Assembly (NCBI GenBank): GCA_031279395.1
Contig: JAITIO010000030.1
Coordinates: forward strand, 1 to 19,883
DNA length: 19,883 bases
Origin: Puniceicoccales bacterium
GTDB lineage: Bacteria; Verrucomicrobiota; Verrucomicrobiia; Opitutales; JAIRKQ01
Direction: 5' to 3'
In this document: in pieces, positions 1 to 6,963 of the stretch
Position numbering within the stretch: position 1 is the stretch's first letter
Layout of the letters: the number at the start of each line of letters is the position of its first letter
Notes under the pieces: model-generated
What the model was told of the DNA's origin: nothing
Database searches by the model: none
The model's input: the letters and a program-made list of their open reading frames with translations, nothing else
Translations under genes and position numbers: made by a program

Positions 1-495
1 GACGGTGAAAATTGACTTCGTATCATTTAAAATGCTCGGTTTGGTATGTAAGCTCAATAGAGCTGGAATTACGCCCGTTGGCCAGTCATTTGTATGTATG
101 ATATCGGGTGCCCAGTTTAGGAACGGACACATGTCGATAACGGCTCGACAGAAAAATACAAAGCGTTCCCAATTATCATGGTATCCATGTCCAAACTCTC
201 CATAAACCCCGTAGCGAGCAAAATATCTATCGAACTCAATGAAATAAATCGGAATGTTCCCATATTCCGTCCGTAATAATTGGGCAAATTCTACACCATA
301 CCCCATGTTGATAATCATGGGACCTTCAATAATCTCACATTTGGAAACGTAATTTATGGAACCGTACTTTGGCAAAACAACGCGCACATCATGCCCCATT
401 TTTTTTAAAGCAGATGCCAGAGAAGGTACAACGTCCCCCAGTCCTCCAACCTTGGCATATGGACTACATTCAGGGGTTGCGAACAATATTTTCAT
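1..495 (-). CDS. glgA: Glycogen/starch synthase, N-terminal part (gene runs off the window)
   Basis: This is a GT5 glycogen synthase, which transfers glucose from ADP-glucose (or UDP-glucose) to the growing alpha-1,4-glucan in the cytoplasm. Only the first 165 codons are present; the frame is open to base 1. The protein begins MKILFATPECSPYAKVGGLG. The K15-x-G-G-L family motif binds the sugar nucleotide phosphates. A later IHTNDW segment matches the conserved H-x-x-D-W region, and the visible part ends where the family's FT(I/V)HN segment should follow. The ATG is well placed because the KxGGL motif sits at the usual distance from the N-terminus. No Shine-Dalgarno is visible, and a promoter -10 box ends only six bases upstream, so the mRNA may be leaderless. 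Family assignment is secure. Sugar-donor specificity cannot be judged from this fragment. Confidence 0.93.
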   Translation of the reverse strand, partial: MKILFATPECSPYAKVGGLGDVVPSLASALKKMGHDVRVVLPKYGSINYVSKCEIIEGPMIINMGYGVEFAQLLRTEYGNIPIYFIEFDRYFARYGVYGEFGHGYHDNWERFVFFCRAVIDMCPFLNWAPDIIHTNDWPTGVIPALLSLHTKPSILNDTKSIFTV

Positions 496-817
496 GGATC
501 CATATTAAATGGAAGTAGGTGAATTGTCAAAAAAGATTAATATTTTTGTTAAAAATGCAAAAATCATTCGGATTGGAGGGGATATTTTTTACCATCAGGT
601 GGTAATCAAAAAACATTCCCTTTTGACAATTATGATACCGAATCAGCTGATTTGGAAAAACAGCACGGAGTTAAACTGCCGATAAGCGACTTGCACGATG
701 TGCTGCTTGCCTTCACCCTCCCAAAGAAACCTCCGAAATTTCTTCCTCCAAAGGATCTCTGCTTTTTCTCCTATTCCATATGCTTACTTCTGCCGTTGGT
801 CTGAATCCTCACGCATT
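496..817. other. Intergenic stretch with an inverted repeat and a possible decayed reading frame
   Basis: Besides the glgA promoter, this gap holds an inverted repeat, TTACCA (589-594) and TGGTAA (600-605), with a 5-base loop. No T-run follows it on either strand, so it is not a classical terminator and could be an operator or a chance palindrome. On the plus strand one frame is open from 553 to a TGA at 802-804. It encodes a protein-like stretch (for example TFPFDNYDTESADLEK and KLPISDLHDVLLAF) but has no ATG, GTG or TTG start in frame. It may be the remnant of a dead gene. I do not recognise the family. Confidence 0.3.
502..530 (-). promoter_or_regulatory. Sigma70-type promoter of glgA, abutting the start codon
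   Basis: On the minus strand a perfect -35 box TTGACA (525-530) is followed by a 17-base spacer and TAATAT (502-507). The spacer is the consensus length and the -10 box is a good match. Only GGATCC separates the -10 box from the ATG at 495, so the expected transcription start is on or next to the A of the start codon. The flanking DNA upstream of the -35 box is A/T-rich, like an UP element. This is a pattern match and no transcription data are available. Confidence 0.75.
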
Positions 818-1534
818 CTAACTTTTCGCTCCACGGAGAAACTCCAACACACTATCCTCCTGTTGCCGATCTTTATGTGGAGCTGCATCGAAGTGTCCAC
901 CGCTTTCAACTGAAACCAACACTATTGTCCTGGGATATTGTAACATTTGTAGTACAATATCATACATCGTAGCTTGACCAAAATTTAAGGCAAAAAGATT
1001 AGTTTCAGCCCACTGGGATAGGGTGTCGACTCTCTCTTGATTCCATTCGTCATTTACTAACGACGCAGTCAAATCTGAAGAGAGCATGCTAGATCCTTTA
1101 AAGTATAAGCCCAGATCTATGCCCGGTATAGAAAAAGATAGTTGTGCAATTTTACCATCATTGTGATATATTTCAGCGACTGGATGCTTGAAAAAATTTG
1201 CAACGGATAGGCAAACACTTGAATCAAACATTTCACCGGAAAACGCATCATTGTAACCCAGTTTGTGTCTTAGCAAATCAACCATTTCTGCAGCGTGAGT
1301 TCCATCACCCACTTGCTCTAATATTGCATTGAATCCGCAGTTGTTATGTCCATCTCCAGATGTATTGTTCTTTCTCCTGCCGGTATCACCTAGAAGTTCG
1401 TTCAAAACAATATCACTGATATATTTAGGCTCAGATGAAATAGCTTCCATCGACTGAATTTGCCTGTCGGGTACACTAGCAGAAGGGGGATTCTGTTTAT
1501 TTTTCAGCACATAAAAAATTTTTCGTAGATCCAT
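818..1534 (-). CDS. OTU-like cysteine protease (possible deubiquitinase effector)
   Basis: This 238-residue soluble protein has no signal peptide or membrane segment. Two blocks resemble the OTU (ovarian tumour) papain-fold protease family. The first is SGDGHNNCGFNAI (residues 59-71), which mirrors the OTU nucleophile motif GDGNC-(L/F)-F-x-A with two extra residues and C66 as nucleophile. The second is SGGHFDA (211-217), which mirrors the late G-x-H-(Y/F)-(D/N) motif, with H214 as base and D216 (or D61) as the acidic partner. The Cys-to-His distance of about 150 residues fits an OTU domain. The first 45 residues are polar and probably flexible, as in secreted effectors. OTU enzymes cut ubiquitin chains, and in bacteria they are mainly host-directed effectors. 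The start has a promoter upstream but no Shine-Dalgarno; M29 is an alternative start. A different papain-like peptidase family remains possible. Substrate and secretion route are inference. Confidence 0.5.
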   Translation of the reverse strand: MDLRKIFYVLKNKQNPPSASVPDRQIQSMEAISSEPKYISDIVLNELLGDTGRRKNNTSGDGHNNCGFNAILEQVGDGTHAAEMVDLLRHKLGYNDAFSGEMFDSSVCLSVANFFKHPVAEIYHNDGKIAQLSFSIPGIDLGLYFKGSSMLSSDLTASLVNDEWNQERVDTLSQWAETNLFALNFGQATMYDIVLQMLQYPRTIVLVSVESGGHFDAAPHKDRQQEDSVLEFLRGAKS

Positions 1535-1552
1535 AATATTATGAATATAGGC

Positions 1553-1580
1553 CGTATAGATTGCAGTTGAAAACTGTCAA
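1553..1580 (-). promoter_or_regulatory. Sigma70-type promoter of the OTU-like gene
   Basis: On the minus strand TTGACA (1575-1580) is followed by a 16-base spacer and TATACG (1553-1558). Transcription would start near 1545, giving a leader of about 11 bases before the ATG at 1534 with no Shine-Dalgarno. An A/T-rich tract lies upstream of the -35 box. Confidence 0.5.
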
Positions 1581-1676
1581 GAAAAATTTTCAAAAAATTA
1601 GAAAGCTTTGGGTTATCTGGTTCTTGCTCGGGGCTATTTAGTTCTCCATCAAAAGTTTAACGGGGAAGGAACGGAA

Positions 1677-2069
1677 ATGGGAGCAAAGGCAAATAAAATC
1701 GGCGAAGGAGGTTCCGAATCTGTAGGACAAGAAAATGATCAAATTGCGCATGGTGGCCATAGCTTGGGGAGATATTCCGCAACGGATGGTCGATCGGTCT
1801 TCACCGAGTGGCAACATCTCTCTGCCGGTACAGATTATTTCTATGCTCCAGTGGTTTCGCCAGAGGCACAGGAGGGATACTGGAGAGGCGTTGCTTTCGG
1901 ACATACTGCAAGTACCATGGAGAAAAGTATGCATCTCTTTGTCGAATTTCTGCGCCACCATCTCCAAATCACACTAAAAAAGACAAGGGAGTATAACAAG
2001 ATGGACAATAAGAAACGTGAAGACTACGAAAAAGCAATATCTATCCACAAAAAAGAGGATATGGTGTAA
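1677..2069 (+). CDS. Small hypothetical protein, family not recognised
   Basis: This is a 130-residue hydrophilic protein with no signal peptide or transmembrane helix. I chose the ATG at 1677 because GGGGAAGGA (1662-1670) sits at Shine-Dalgarno distance; the same frame is open from 1608. The N-terminal third is rich in Gly, Ser and Gln. The middle holds aromatic residues (WQHLSAGTDYFYAP). The C-terminus is a charged, probably helical tail rich in Lys and Glu. Codon use in the tail looks genuinely coding. It is divergent from the OTU-like gene. A second frame (1735-1977, 80 residues) overlaps it with its own AGGA at good spacing, so the choice of frame is not certain. No function can be given. 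Confidence 0.4.
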   Translation: MGAKANKIGEGGSESVGQENDQIAHGGHSLGRYSATDGRSVFTEWQHLSAGTDYFYAPVVSPEAQEGYWRGVAFGHTASTMEKSMHLFVEFLRHHLQITLKKTREYNKMDNKKREDYEKAISIHKKEDMV

Positions 2070-2133
2070 GTGGCGCCGAATCGATGTATTGTTGTTGTGC
2101 TCAAAAAAAGTATTTAACGGGCAAGTACATTTG

Positions 2134-4830
2134 CTATCTTTTCTCCAGTGCTGCTTGGGCTGCCGCTAGCCTTGCGATGGGAACACGGTTTGGCGAACAG
2201 CTGACATAGGATAGCCCAATTTTACTGCACAATTTGATGGATGCTGGATCTCCACCATGTTCTCCGCATATGCCGATTTTTAAGTCTTTGCGGGTCGCTC
2301 GTCCGCGTTCACAGGCAATTTTGATCAATTCACCAACCCCCAATTCATCGATGGAAGCGAATGGATTATTTTTAATAATTTCACACTCCAGGTATTGGGG
2401 TAAAAACCCATTGGCGTCGTCACGGCTCATTCCAAGGGTCGTTTGAGTCAGGTCGTTTGTTCCAAAGCTGAAAAACTCCGCATCCTCTGCAATTTCTCCG
2501 GCCCTCAAACATGCCCGAGGAATCTCTATCATCGTACCCACCTTATAGGCGAGGGAACATCCAAGACGTTGTTCCACTGATTCCGCAGCGTCGCGGATGA
2601 TTTTCGCCTGATGTTTGAACTCGGCGGCAAAAGTCGTCAGCGGTACCATAATTTCAGGATTAACCTCTATCCCTTCCCCTTTAACCTTTGCGGCGGCTTC
2701 AAAAATTGCTGTGCTTTGCATGGCAGTAATTTCCGGATATGAAATTCCCAGGCGGCAACCTCTATAGCCGAGCATTGGGTTACTTTCAGACATTGCTTCC
2801 ACACGCAATTCCAAATCGGTGGGATTCTTTCCTAATTTTTTTGCTAGGGATTCGATGGCATGCTTTTCGTGGGGCAAAAATTCATGTAACGGTGGGTCCA
2901 GTAGTCGAATGGTAACAGGGTATCCTTTCATCTCACGGAAAAGTCCTTCAAAATCTCCCTGTTGCAGAGGTTTTAACTTGGCCAGCGCCCTTTGACGATC
3001 TTCAATGTTATCCGCCAGGATCATTTCACGCATGTAATCAATACGTTCTCCCTCGAAAAACATGTGCTCTGTCCTGCAAAGACCTATGCCCTTTGCCCCC
3101 AATTGGATGGCAGCTTTTGCTTGTTTAGGACTATCGGCATTGGTTCGAATGTCGAGTTTGCGACAGCTGTCTGCCCAGGACATTACGGAATCAAATATTC
3201 GGAATGTGTAACTTTTTTCCGCCACCATCGTTCCCGAAAGAACCTGGGTAACTTCGGATGGGGCAGTTTCTACGTGACCGATGAAAATTTCTCCCGTCGT
3301 CCCGTCAATGGAAATCGGCTCTCCTTCTTTTATCGTAACACCATTTGCAGATACTTGTTTCTTTGCATAATCGATCACCAAGCCGCCTGCCCCACAGACG
3401 CAAACCTTTCCCATTTGCCTTGCGACCAAAGCCGCATGGGAACTGACTCCACCATGGCTAGTAACGATCCCTTCGGCGGCCAGCATACCCCGAATATCTT
3501 CGGGGGACGTCTCCGTCCTACAGAGGATAACTTTTTCACCCTTGCCGTGCATTTCTTCCGCTTTCTTCGCCGAAAAATATATATTTCCCGATGCCGCTCC
3601 AGGTCCTGCCGGTAATCCACTGGCGATTTTTTTCACTTTCTTTTTCCCCGCTGTATCGAAAATTGGTACTAATAGCGAAGAAATGGAATCCGCTGGGATA
3701 CGTTTTATGGCCATTTCCTTGTCGATGAGACCTTCGTTGACCATTTCAACCGCTGTTCTAACAGCCGCTAATCCTGTCCGCTTACCATTTCGTGTCTGCA
3801 GCATGTATAATTTGTCATTTTCGATGGTGAATTCGAAATCCTGCATGTCGCGGAAATGATGTTCGAGGGTTTGACAAACATTAACCAACTGATCAAAAAC
3901 GACGGGCATGTCGTTTTTCAAATTCGCAATTGCCTGGGGCGTGCGAATTCCGGCAACCACATCTTCCCCCTGGGCGTTTATTAAATACTCGCCGTAGAAA
4001 ACATTTTCACCGTTTGCTGGATCTCTGGTAAAAGCAACTCCCGTTGCACAATTATTTCCTTTATTGCCAAATACCATGCTTTGCACGTTGACCGCAGTGC
4101 CCCATTCCGCCGGGATATTATATTTTCGACGGTAGATTACCGCACGCTCATTGTGCCAGGATTCAAAAACGGCGCCAATGGCTCCCCTCAGCTGGTCAAA
4201 AACGTCCTGTGGAAATTCTTTGCTGGTCCGTTCAATGATCAACTTTTTGTAGCGGCCAATGACATCCTTGAGGTTTTCAGCTGTCAAATCAGGATCGCTG
4301 TGCACTCCAGCTTTTCTTTTAACATCCGATAAAATTTCTTCAAACGGGTCACGGGATTCGTCATTTTCCGCATGGACCCCCATCACAACATCACCATACA
4401 TTTGAATAAATCTACGATAGCAATCGTAGGCAAACCTAGGATTGTTGGTATTCTCAGCTTGGCCAATGACAGTCTCATCGTTCAATCCTAGGTTCAAGAT
4501 AGTATCCATCATTCCCGGCATGGATTCCCGAGCACCCGAACGAACGGAAAATAGTAGGGGATTTTTGACATCGCCGAACTTTTTCCCCTGCTGGTTTTCC
4601 ACATTGGCCAAGGCCATTTTGGCGTCTGACCAAACATCATCCGGCAATCTGCCATTATTTTTATAATACTCGGAACAGACCTCCGTTGTAATCGTAAAAC
4701 CTGGAGGGACAGGTAACCCAATCTTCGCCATTTCTGCAAGGTTGGCCCCCTTTCCTCCCAACAAAGCACGCATGCTAGCATCACCATCGGTCTTTACACC
4801 GAACTCATATATGAAATTCCCTATGCTCAT
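2134..4830 (-). CDS. ppdK: Pyruvate, phosphate dikinase
   Basis: PPDK interconverts pyruvate + ATP + Pi with PEP + AMP + PPi in the cytoplasm. In fermentative bacteria it often runs as a PPi-using glycolytic enzyme, or feeds gluconeogenesis and glycogen. At 898 residues it is full length for the family. The order is an ATP-grasp N-terminal domain (GGKGANLAEM near residue 25, ATP-binding R/S-rich segment near 95-110), the phosphohistidine domain (SHGGVSSHAALVAR, catalytic H465), and a C-terminal TIM-barrel PEP/pyruvate domain (MLGYRG near 686, MIEIPRA near 767, GICGEHGGD with catalytic C855). The residue two before the catalytic His is Ser463 rather than the Thr phosphorylated by the regulatory protein PDRP. 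The start has AAGGA five bases upstream. The gene is downstream of thrS but has its own promoter. Confidence 0.97.
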   Translation of the reverse strand: MSIGNFIYEFGVKTDGDASMRALLGGKGANLAEMAKIGLPVPPGFTITTEVCSEYYKNNGRLPDDVWSDAKMALANVENQQGKKFGDVKNPLLFSVRSGARESMPGMMDTILNLGLNDETVIGQAENTNNPRFAYDCYRRFIQMYGDVVMGVHAENDESRDPFEEILSDVKRKAGVHSDPDLTAENLKDVIGRYKKLIIERTSKEFPQDVFDQLRGAIGAVFESWHNERAVIYRRKYNIPAEWGTAVNVQSMVFGNKGNNCATGVAFTRDPANGENVFYGEYLINAQGEDVVAGIRTPQAIANLKNDMPVVFDQLVNVCQTLEHHFRDMQDFEFTIENDKLYMLQTRNGKRTGLAAVRTAVEMVNEGLIDKEMAIKRIPADSISSLLVPIFDTAGKKKVKKIASGLPAGPGAASGNIYFSAKKAEEMHGKGEKVILCRTETSPEDIRGMLAAEGIVTSHGGVSSHAALVARQMGKVCVCGAGGLVIDYAKKQVSANGVTIKEGEPISIDGTTGEIFIGHVETAPSEVTQVLSGTMVAEKSYTFRIFDSVMSWADSCRKLDIRTNADSPKQAKAAIQLGAKGIGLCRTEHMFFEGERIDYMREMILADNIEDRQRALAKLKPLQQGDFEGLFREMKGYPVTIRLLDPPLHEFLPHEKHAIESLAKKLGKNPTDLELRVEAMSESNPMLGYRGCRLGISYPEITAMQSTAIFEAAAKVKGEGIEVNPEIMVPLTTFAAEFKHQAKIIRDAAESVEQRLGCSLAYKVGTMIEIPRACLRAGEIAEDAEFFSFGTNDLTQTTLGMSRDDANGFLPQYLECEIIKNNPFASIDELGVGELIKIACERGRATRKDLKIGICGEHGGDPASIKLCSKIGLSYVSCSPNRVPIARLAAAQAALEKR

Positions 4831-4850
4831 AACATTCCTTAGCCTTACAA

Positions 4851-4879
4851 GCTATATGAAACATCCCCACCGTTGTCAA
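4851..4879 (-). promoter_or_regulatory. Sigma70-type promoter of ppdK
   Basis: On the minus strand TTGACA (4874-4879), a 17-base spacer and TATAGC (4851-4856) lie in the 72-base gap between thrS and ppdK. The predicted start near 4844 gives a short leader that includes AAGGA (4836-4840) ahead of the ATG at 4830. A T-rich tract with GCATTTTTTGG sits directly upstream of the -35 box. A near-identical sequence recurs at 14772-14790. Confidence 0.55.
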
Positions 4880-4902
4880 ATACCAAAAAATGCAAAAAAC
4901 CA

Positions 4903-6729
4903 CTAACCATTTGGTAATTCTCTGGAGACTATGACTTTTTTCAAATACTCAAGAGCGGATAATAGTTTTAGCGTACCGGTAAAATTTTTATCTACGCGCG
5001 AACGTATGGAAATCGTGCCCGTCTCGACCTCCTTGGGGCCTAGGATAAGCATGTGAGGAATTTTATCGATTTCCGCACGCCGAATTTTGGCATTTAATTT
5101 ATCGGAATGTCCATCCACGGATCCGCGAATACCGTATGCCTTTAGCTCGCGATTAACTCCATTGGCATGGGCGATTAAATCATCATTCAACGGGATGATC
5201 CTAACCTGTTCTGGAGCTAACCACGTTGGAAAATCTCCTCCGAAATGTTCAATTAATAGCCCTACAAAACGTTCAAGTGATCCGAATGGAGCACGGTGGA
5301 TCATTATCGGGCGATATTCTTTGTTGTCGCTCCCGACGTATGACATTTTAAAACGTTCGGGAAGGTTGTAATCCACTTGCACTGTTCCCAATTGCCATTC
5401 GCGACCGATAACATCTTGGACAATAAAATCAATCTTGGGGCCGTAAAATGCGGCCTCTCCATCGGCTACTTCAAAGGGAACCCCCAATTCGTCGGCTACC
5501 GCCCGCAGTGCTTTTTCCGCAGCCACCCAATTTTCGTCGTCACCAATATATTTATCGGAATTCTTGTCTCGTAACCCAATTCGCACACGGAATTTTTCCA
5601 TTCCGAGGGTTTTGAAGATGACTTTTACCAGGTACAAACATCCGTTAATTTCATCGTGGAGTTGTTCCTGTGTGCAAAAAATATGGGCATCGTCCTGGGT
5701 AAAACTTCTCACCCGAGTCATACCACTTAACTCTCCGGACTGTTCCCACCGGTAAACGGTCCCGAATTCCGCAACCCTAAATGGCAAATCCCTATAGGAC
5801 CGCTGGTCAGACATGTATATCATGATATGACCTGGACAATTCATTGGTTTCAGCAAAAAACCATCCGCATTTCCTCCTTCAAGATCGTCAAACATCGCTT
5901 TGCATGATTGGTTTGAAACTGTGGCTTTTTCAAGGGACTCCTTATCCGGTAACGGAGGAAATTGTGACTCTTTATAGTATGGGAAATGCCCTGATGTTTT
6001 GAAAAGTCCAAGCTTGGCTATGTGGGGAGTAAACACCTGTTGATATCCCTGTTTTTCGAGTTCTTCGAGGATAAAATTTTGTAATTCCTGCCGAATAATG
6101 GCCCCTTTGGGCAACCATAATATCATGCCTTGACCAAACTCATCGCTTATGGTGAAAAGTTTCAGTTCTTTTCCTAACTTGCGATGGTCTCGTTTTTTTG
6201 CATCTTCGAGCGTTGTTAAGTGTTCATCCAATTCTTTTTTAGATGCAAATGCAGTCCCCGAAATTCGTTGCAGTTGTTTATTCTTTTCACTGCCGCGATA
6301 GTAGGCGCCCGCAATACTCAGCAATTTAACCGCTCCAATTTCCTTCGTCGAATTGACGTGTTCTCCCCGGCAAAGATCTGTAAATTCCCCATTGGTATAC
6401 AACGAGATTTCTTCTCCTTCGGAAATGTCTGCTAGCCGTTCGAGTTTATAGGTTTGATTTTTCGATTTCACCAAGGCCATCGCCTCATCGCGGCTAACGA
6501 GGCTTTTGACAAATTTTTGATCTTCCGAGATTATTTTTAACATCTCCCGTTCGATTTTTCCCAAATCCTCTTGGGAGAATTTATGATCCAGGTCGAAGTC
6601 GTAGTAAAACCCTGTTCGCGTTGATGGTCCGATATCAAGTTTGGCTTCCGGAAATAGTCGTAACACTGCTGCGGCCAATATATGTGCCGCGGAATGACGA
6701 ATTTTATCTAAATCAACACACTCATTCAT
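4903..6729 (-). CDS. thrS: Threonyl-tRNA synthetase lacking the TGS domain
   Basis: This cytoplasmic class II synthetase charges tRNA-Thr. The 608 residues hold the editing domain (HSAAH, H12/H16; CRGEH, C120/H124), the catalytic core with zinc ligands C298 (KPMNCPGH), H349 (QDDAHIF) and H478 (IMIHRA), and the C-terminal anticodon-binding domain. The usual N-terminal TGS domain of about 60 residues is absent: the protein begins ten residues before the editing-site histidines. The DNA upstream of the start shows no TGS-like sequence. Between SGHFPYYKESQFPP and KPMNCPGH there are about 25 residues more than in E. coli ThrRS. AGGA lies just ahead of the ATG. Function is secure; the TGS-less form is a known natural variant. 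Confidence 0.96.
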   Translation of the reverse strand: MNECVDLDKIRHSAAHILAAAVLRLFPEAKLDIGPSTRTGFYYDFDLDHKFSQEDLGKIEREMLKIISEDQKFVKSLVSRDEAMALVKSKNQTYKLERLADISEGEEISLYTNGEFTDLCRGEHVNSTKEIGAVKLLSIAGAYYRGSEKNKQLQRISGTAFASKKELDEHLTTLEDAKKRDHRKLGKELKLFTISDEFGQGMILWLPKGAIIRQELQNFILEELEKQGYQQVFTPHIAKLGLFKTSGHFPYYKESQFPPLPDKESLEKATVSNQSCKAMFDDLEGGNADGFLLKPMNCPGHIMIYMSDQRSYRDLPFRVAEFGTVYRWEQSGELSGMTRVRSFTQDDAHIFCTQEQLHDEINGCLYLVKVIFKTLGMEKFRVRIGLRDKNSDKYIGDDENWVAAEKALRAVADELGVPFEVADGEAAFYGPKIDFIVQDVIGREWQLGTVQVDYNLPERFKMSYVGSDNKEYRPIMIHRAPFGSLERFVGLLIEHFGGDFPTWLAPEQVRIIPLNDDLIAHANGVNRELKAYGIRGSVDGHSDKLNAKIRRAEIDKIPHMLILGPKEVETGTISIRSRVDKNFTGTLKLLSALEYLKKVIVSRELPNG

Positions 6730-6963
6730 TGCTGTCCTATTCCTAGGGAAGATTTTTCGAAAAAAAAGGAAAAAAGGAAGTTTTGTTGGAAATGTCCTTT
6801 AAAATAAACGGCAGCAGTTCCGCTAAAAATCATTGTCAATTCCAGGCTCGCCATGATATCATAGCTTCATGTGGTATTGGATATTCGGTTCCAATGCGGT
6901 TTACAAAAACGCTTGTAATTTGAAATTGAATGATTATCATAATAATCTCTATTAGAGGCACTT
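6730..6963. promoter_or_regulatory. Divergent control region between thrS and enolase
   Basis: This 234-base gap separates two divergent genes and must hold both promoters, though I cannot place either firmly. It contains a perfect palindrome ATGATATCAT (6853-6862). It also has an inverted repeat ATTGGA/TCCAAT (6876-6881 and 6890-6895) and another, GATTAT/ATAATC (6932-6937 and 6942-6947), which ends just before the AGAGG Shine-Dalgarno of enolase. A minus-strand TTGACA lies at 6834-6839 but has no good -10 box at standard spacing. The palindromes could be operators; this is inference. Confidence 0.35.

Noticed and set aside
589..605. TTACCA-TCAGG-TGGTAA hairpin as a terminator
   Set aside because: No T-run follows on either strand; the flanking T and A runs are on the wrong sides for intrinsic termination.
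698..913. 71-residue plus-strand frame overlapping the end of the OTU-like gene
   Set aside because: It has no ribosome site and no protein-like character, and it overlaps the 3' end of a better-supported gene.
2234..4787. Many open frames on the opposite strand and in other frames of ppdK, such as 2992-3615 (207 residues)
   Set aside because: They are shadows of a full-length, motif-complete PPDK and encode no recognisable protein.
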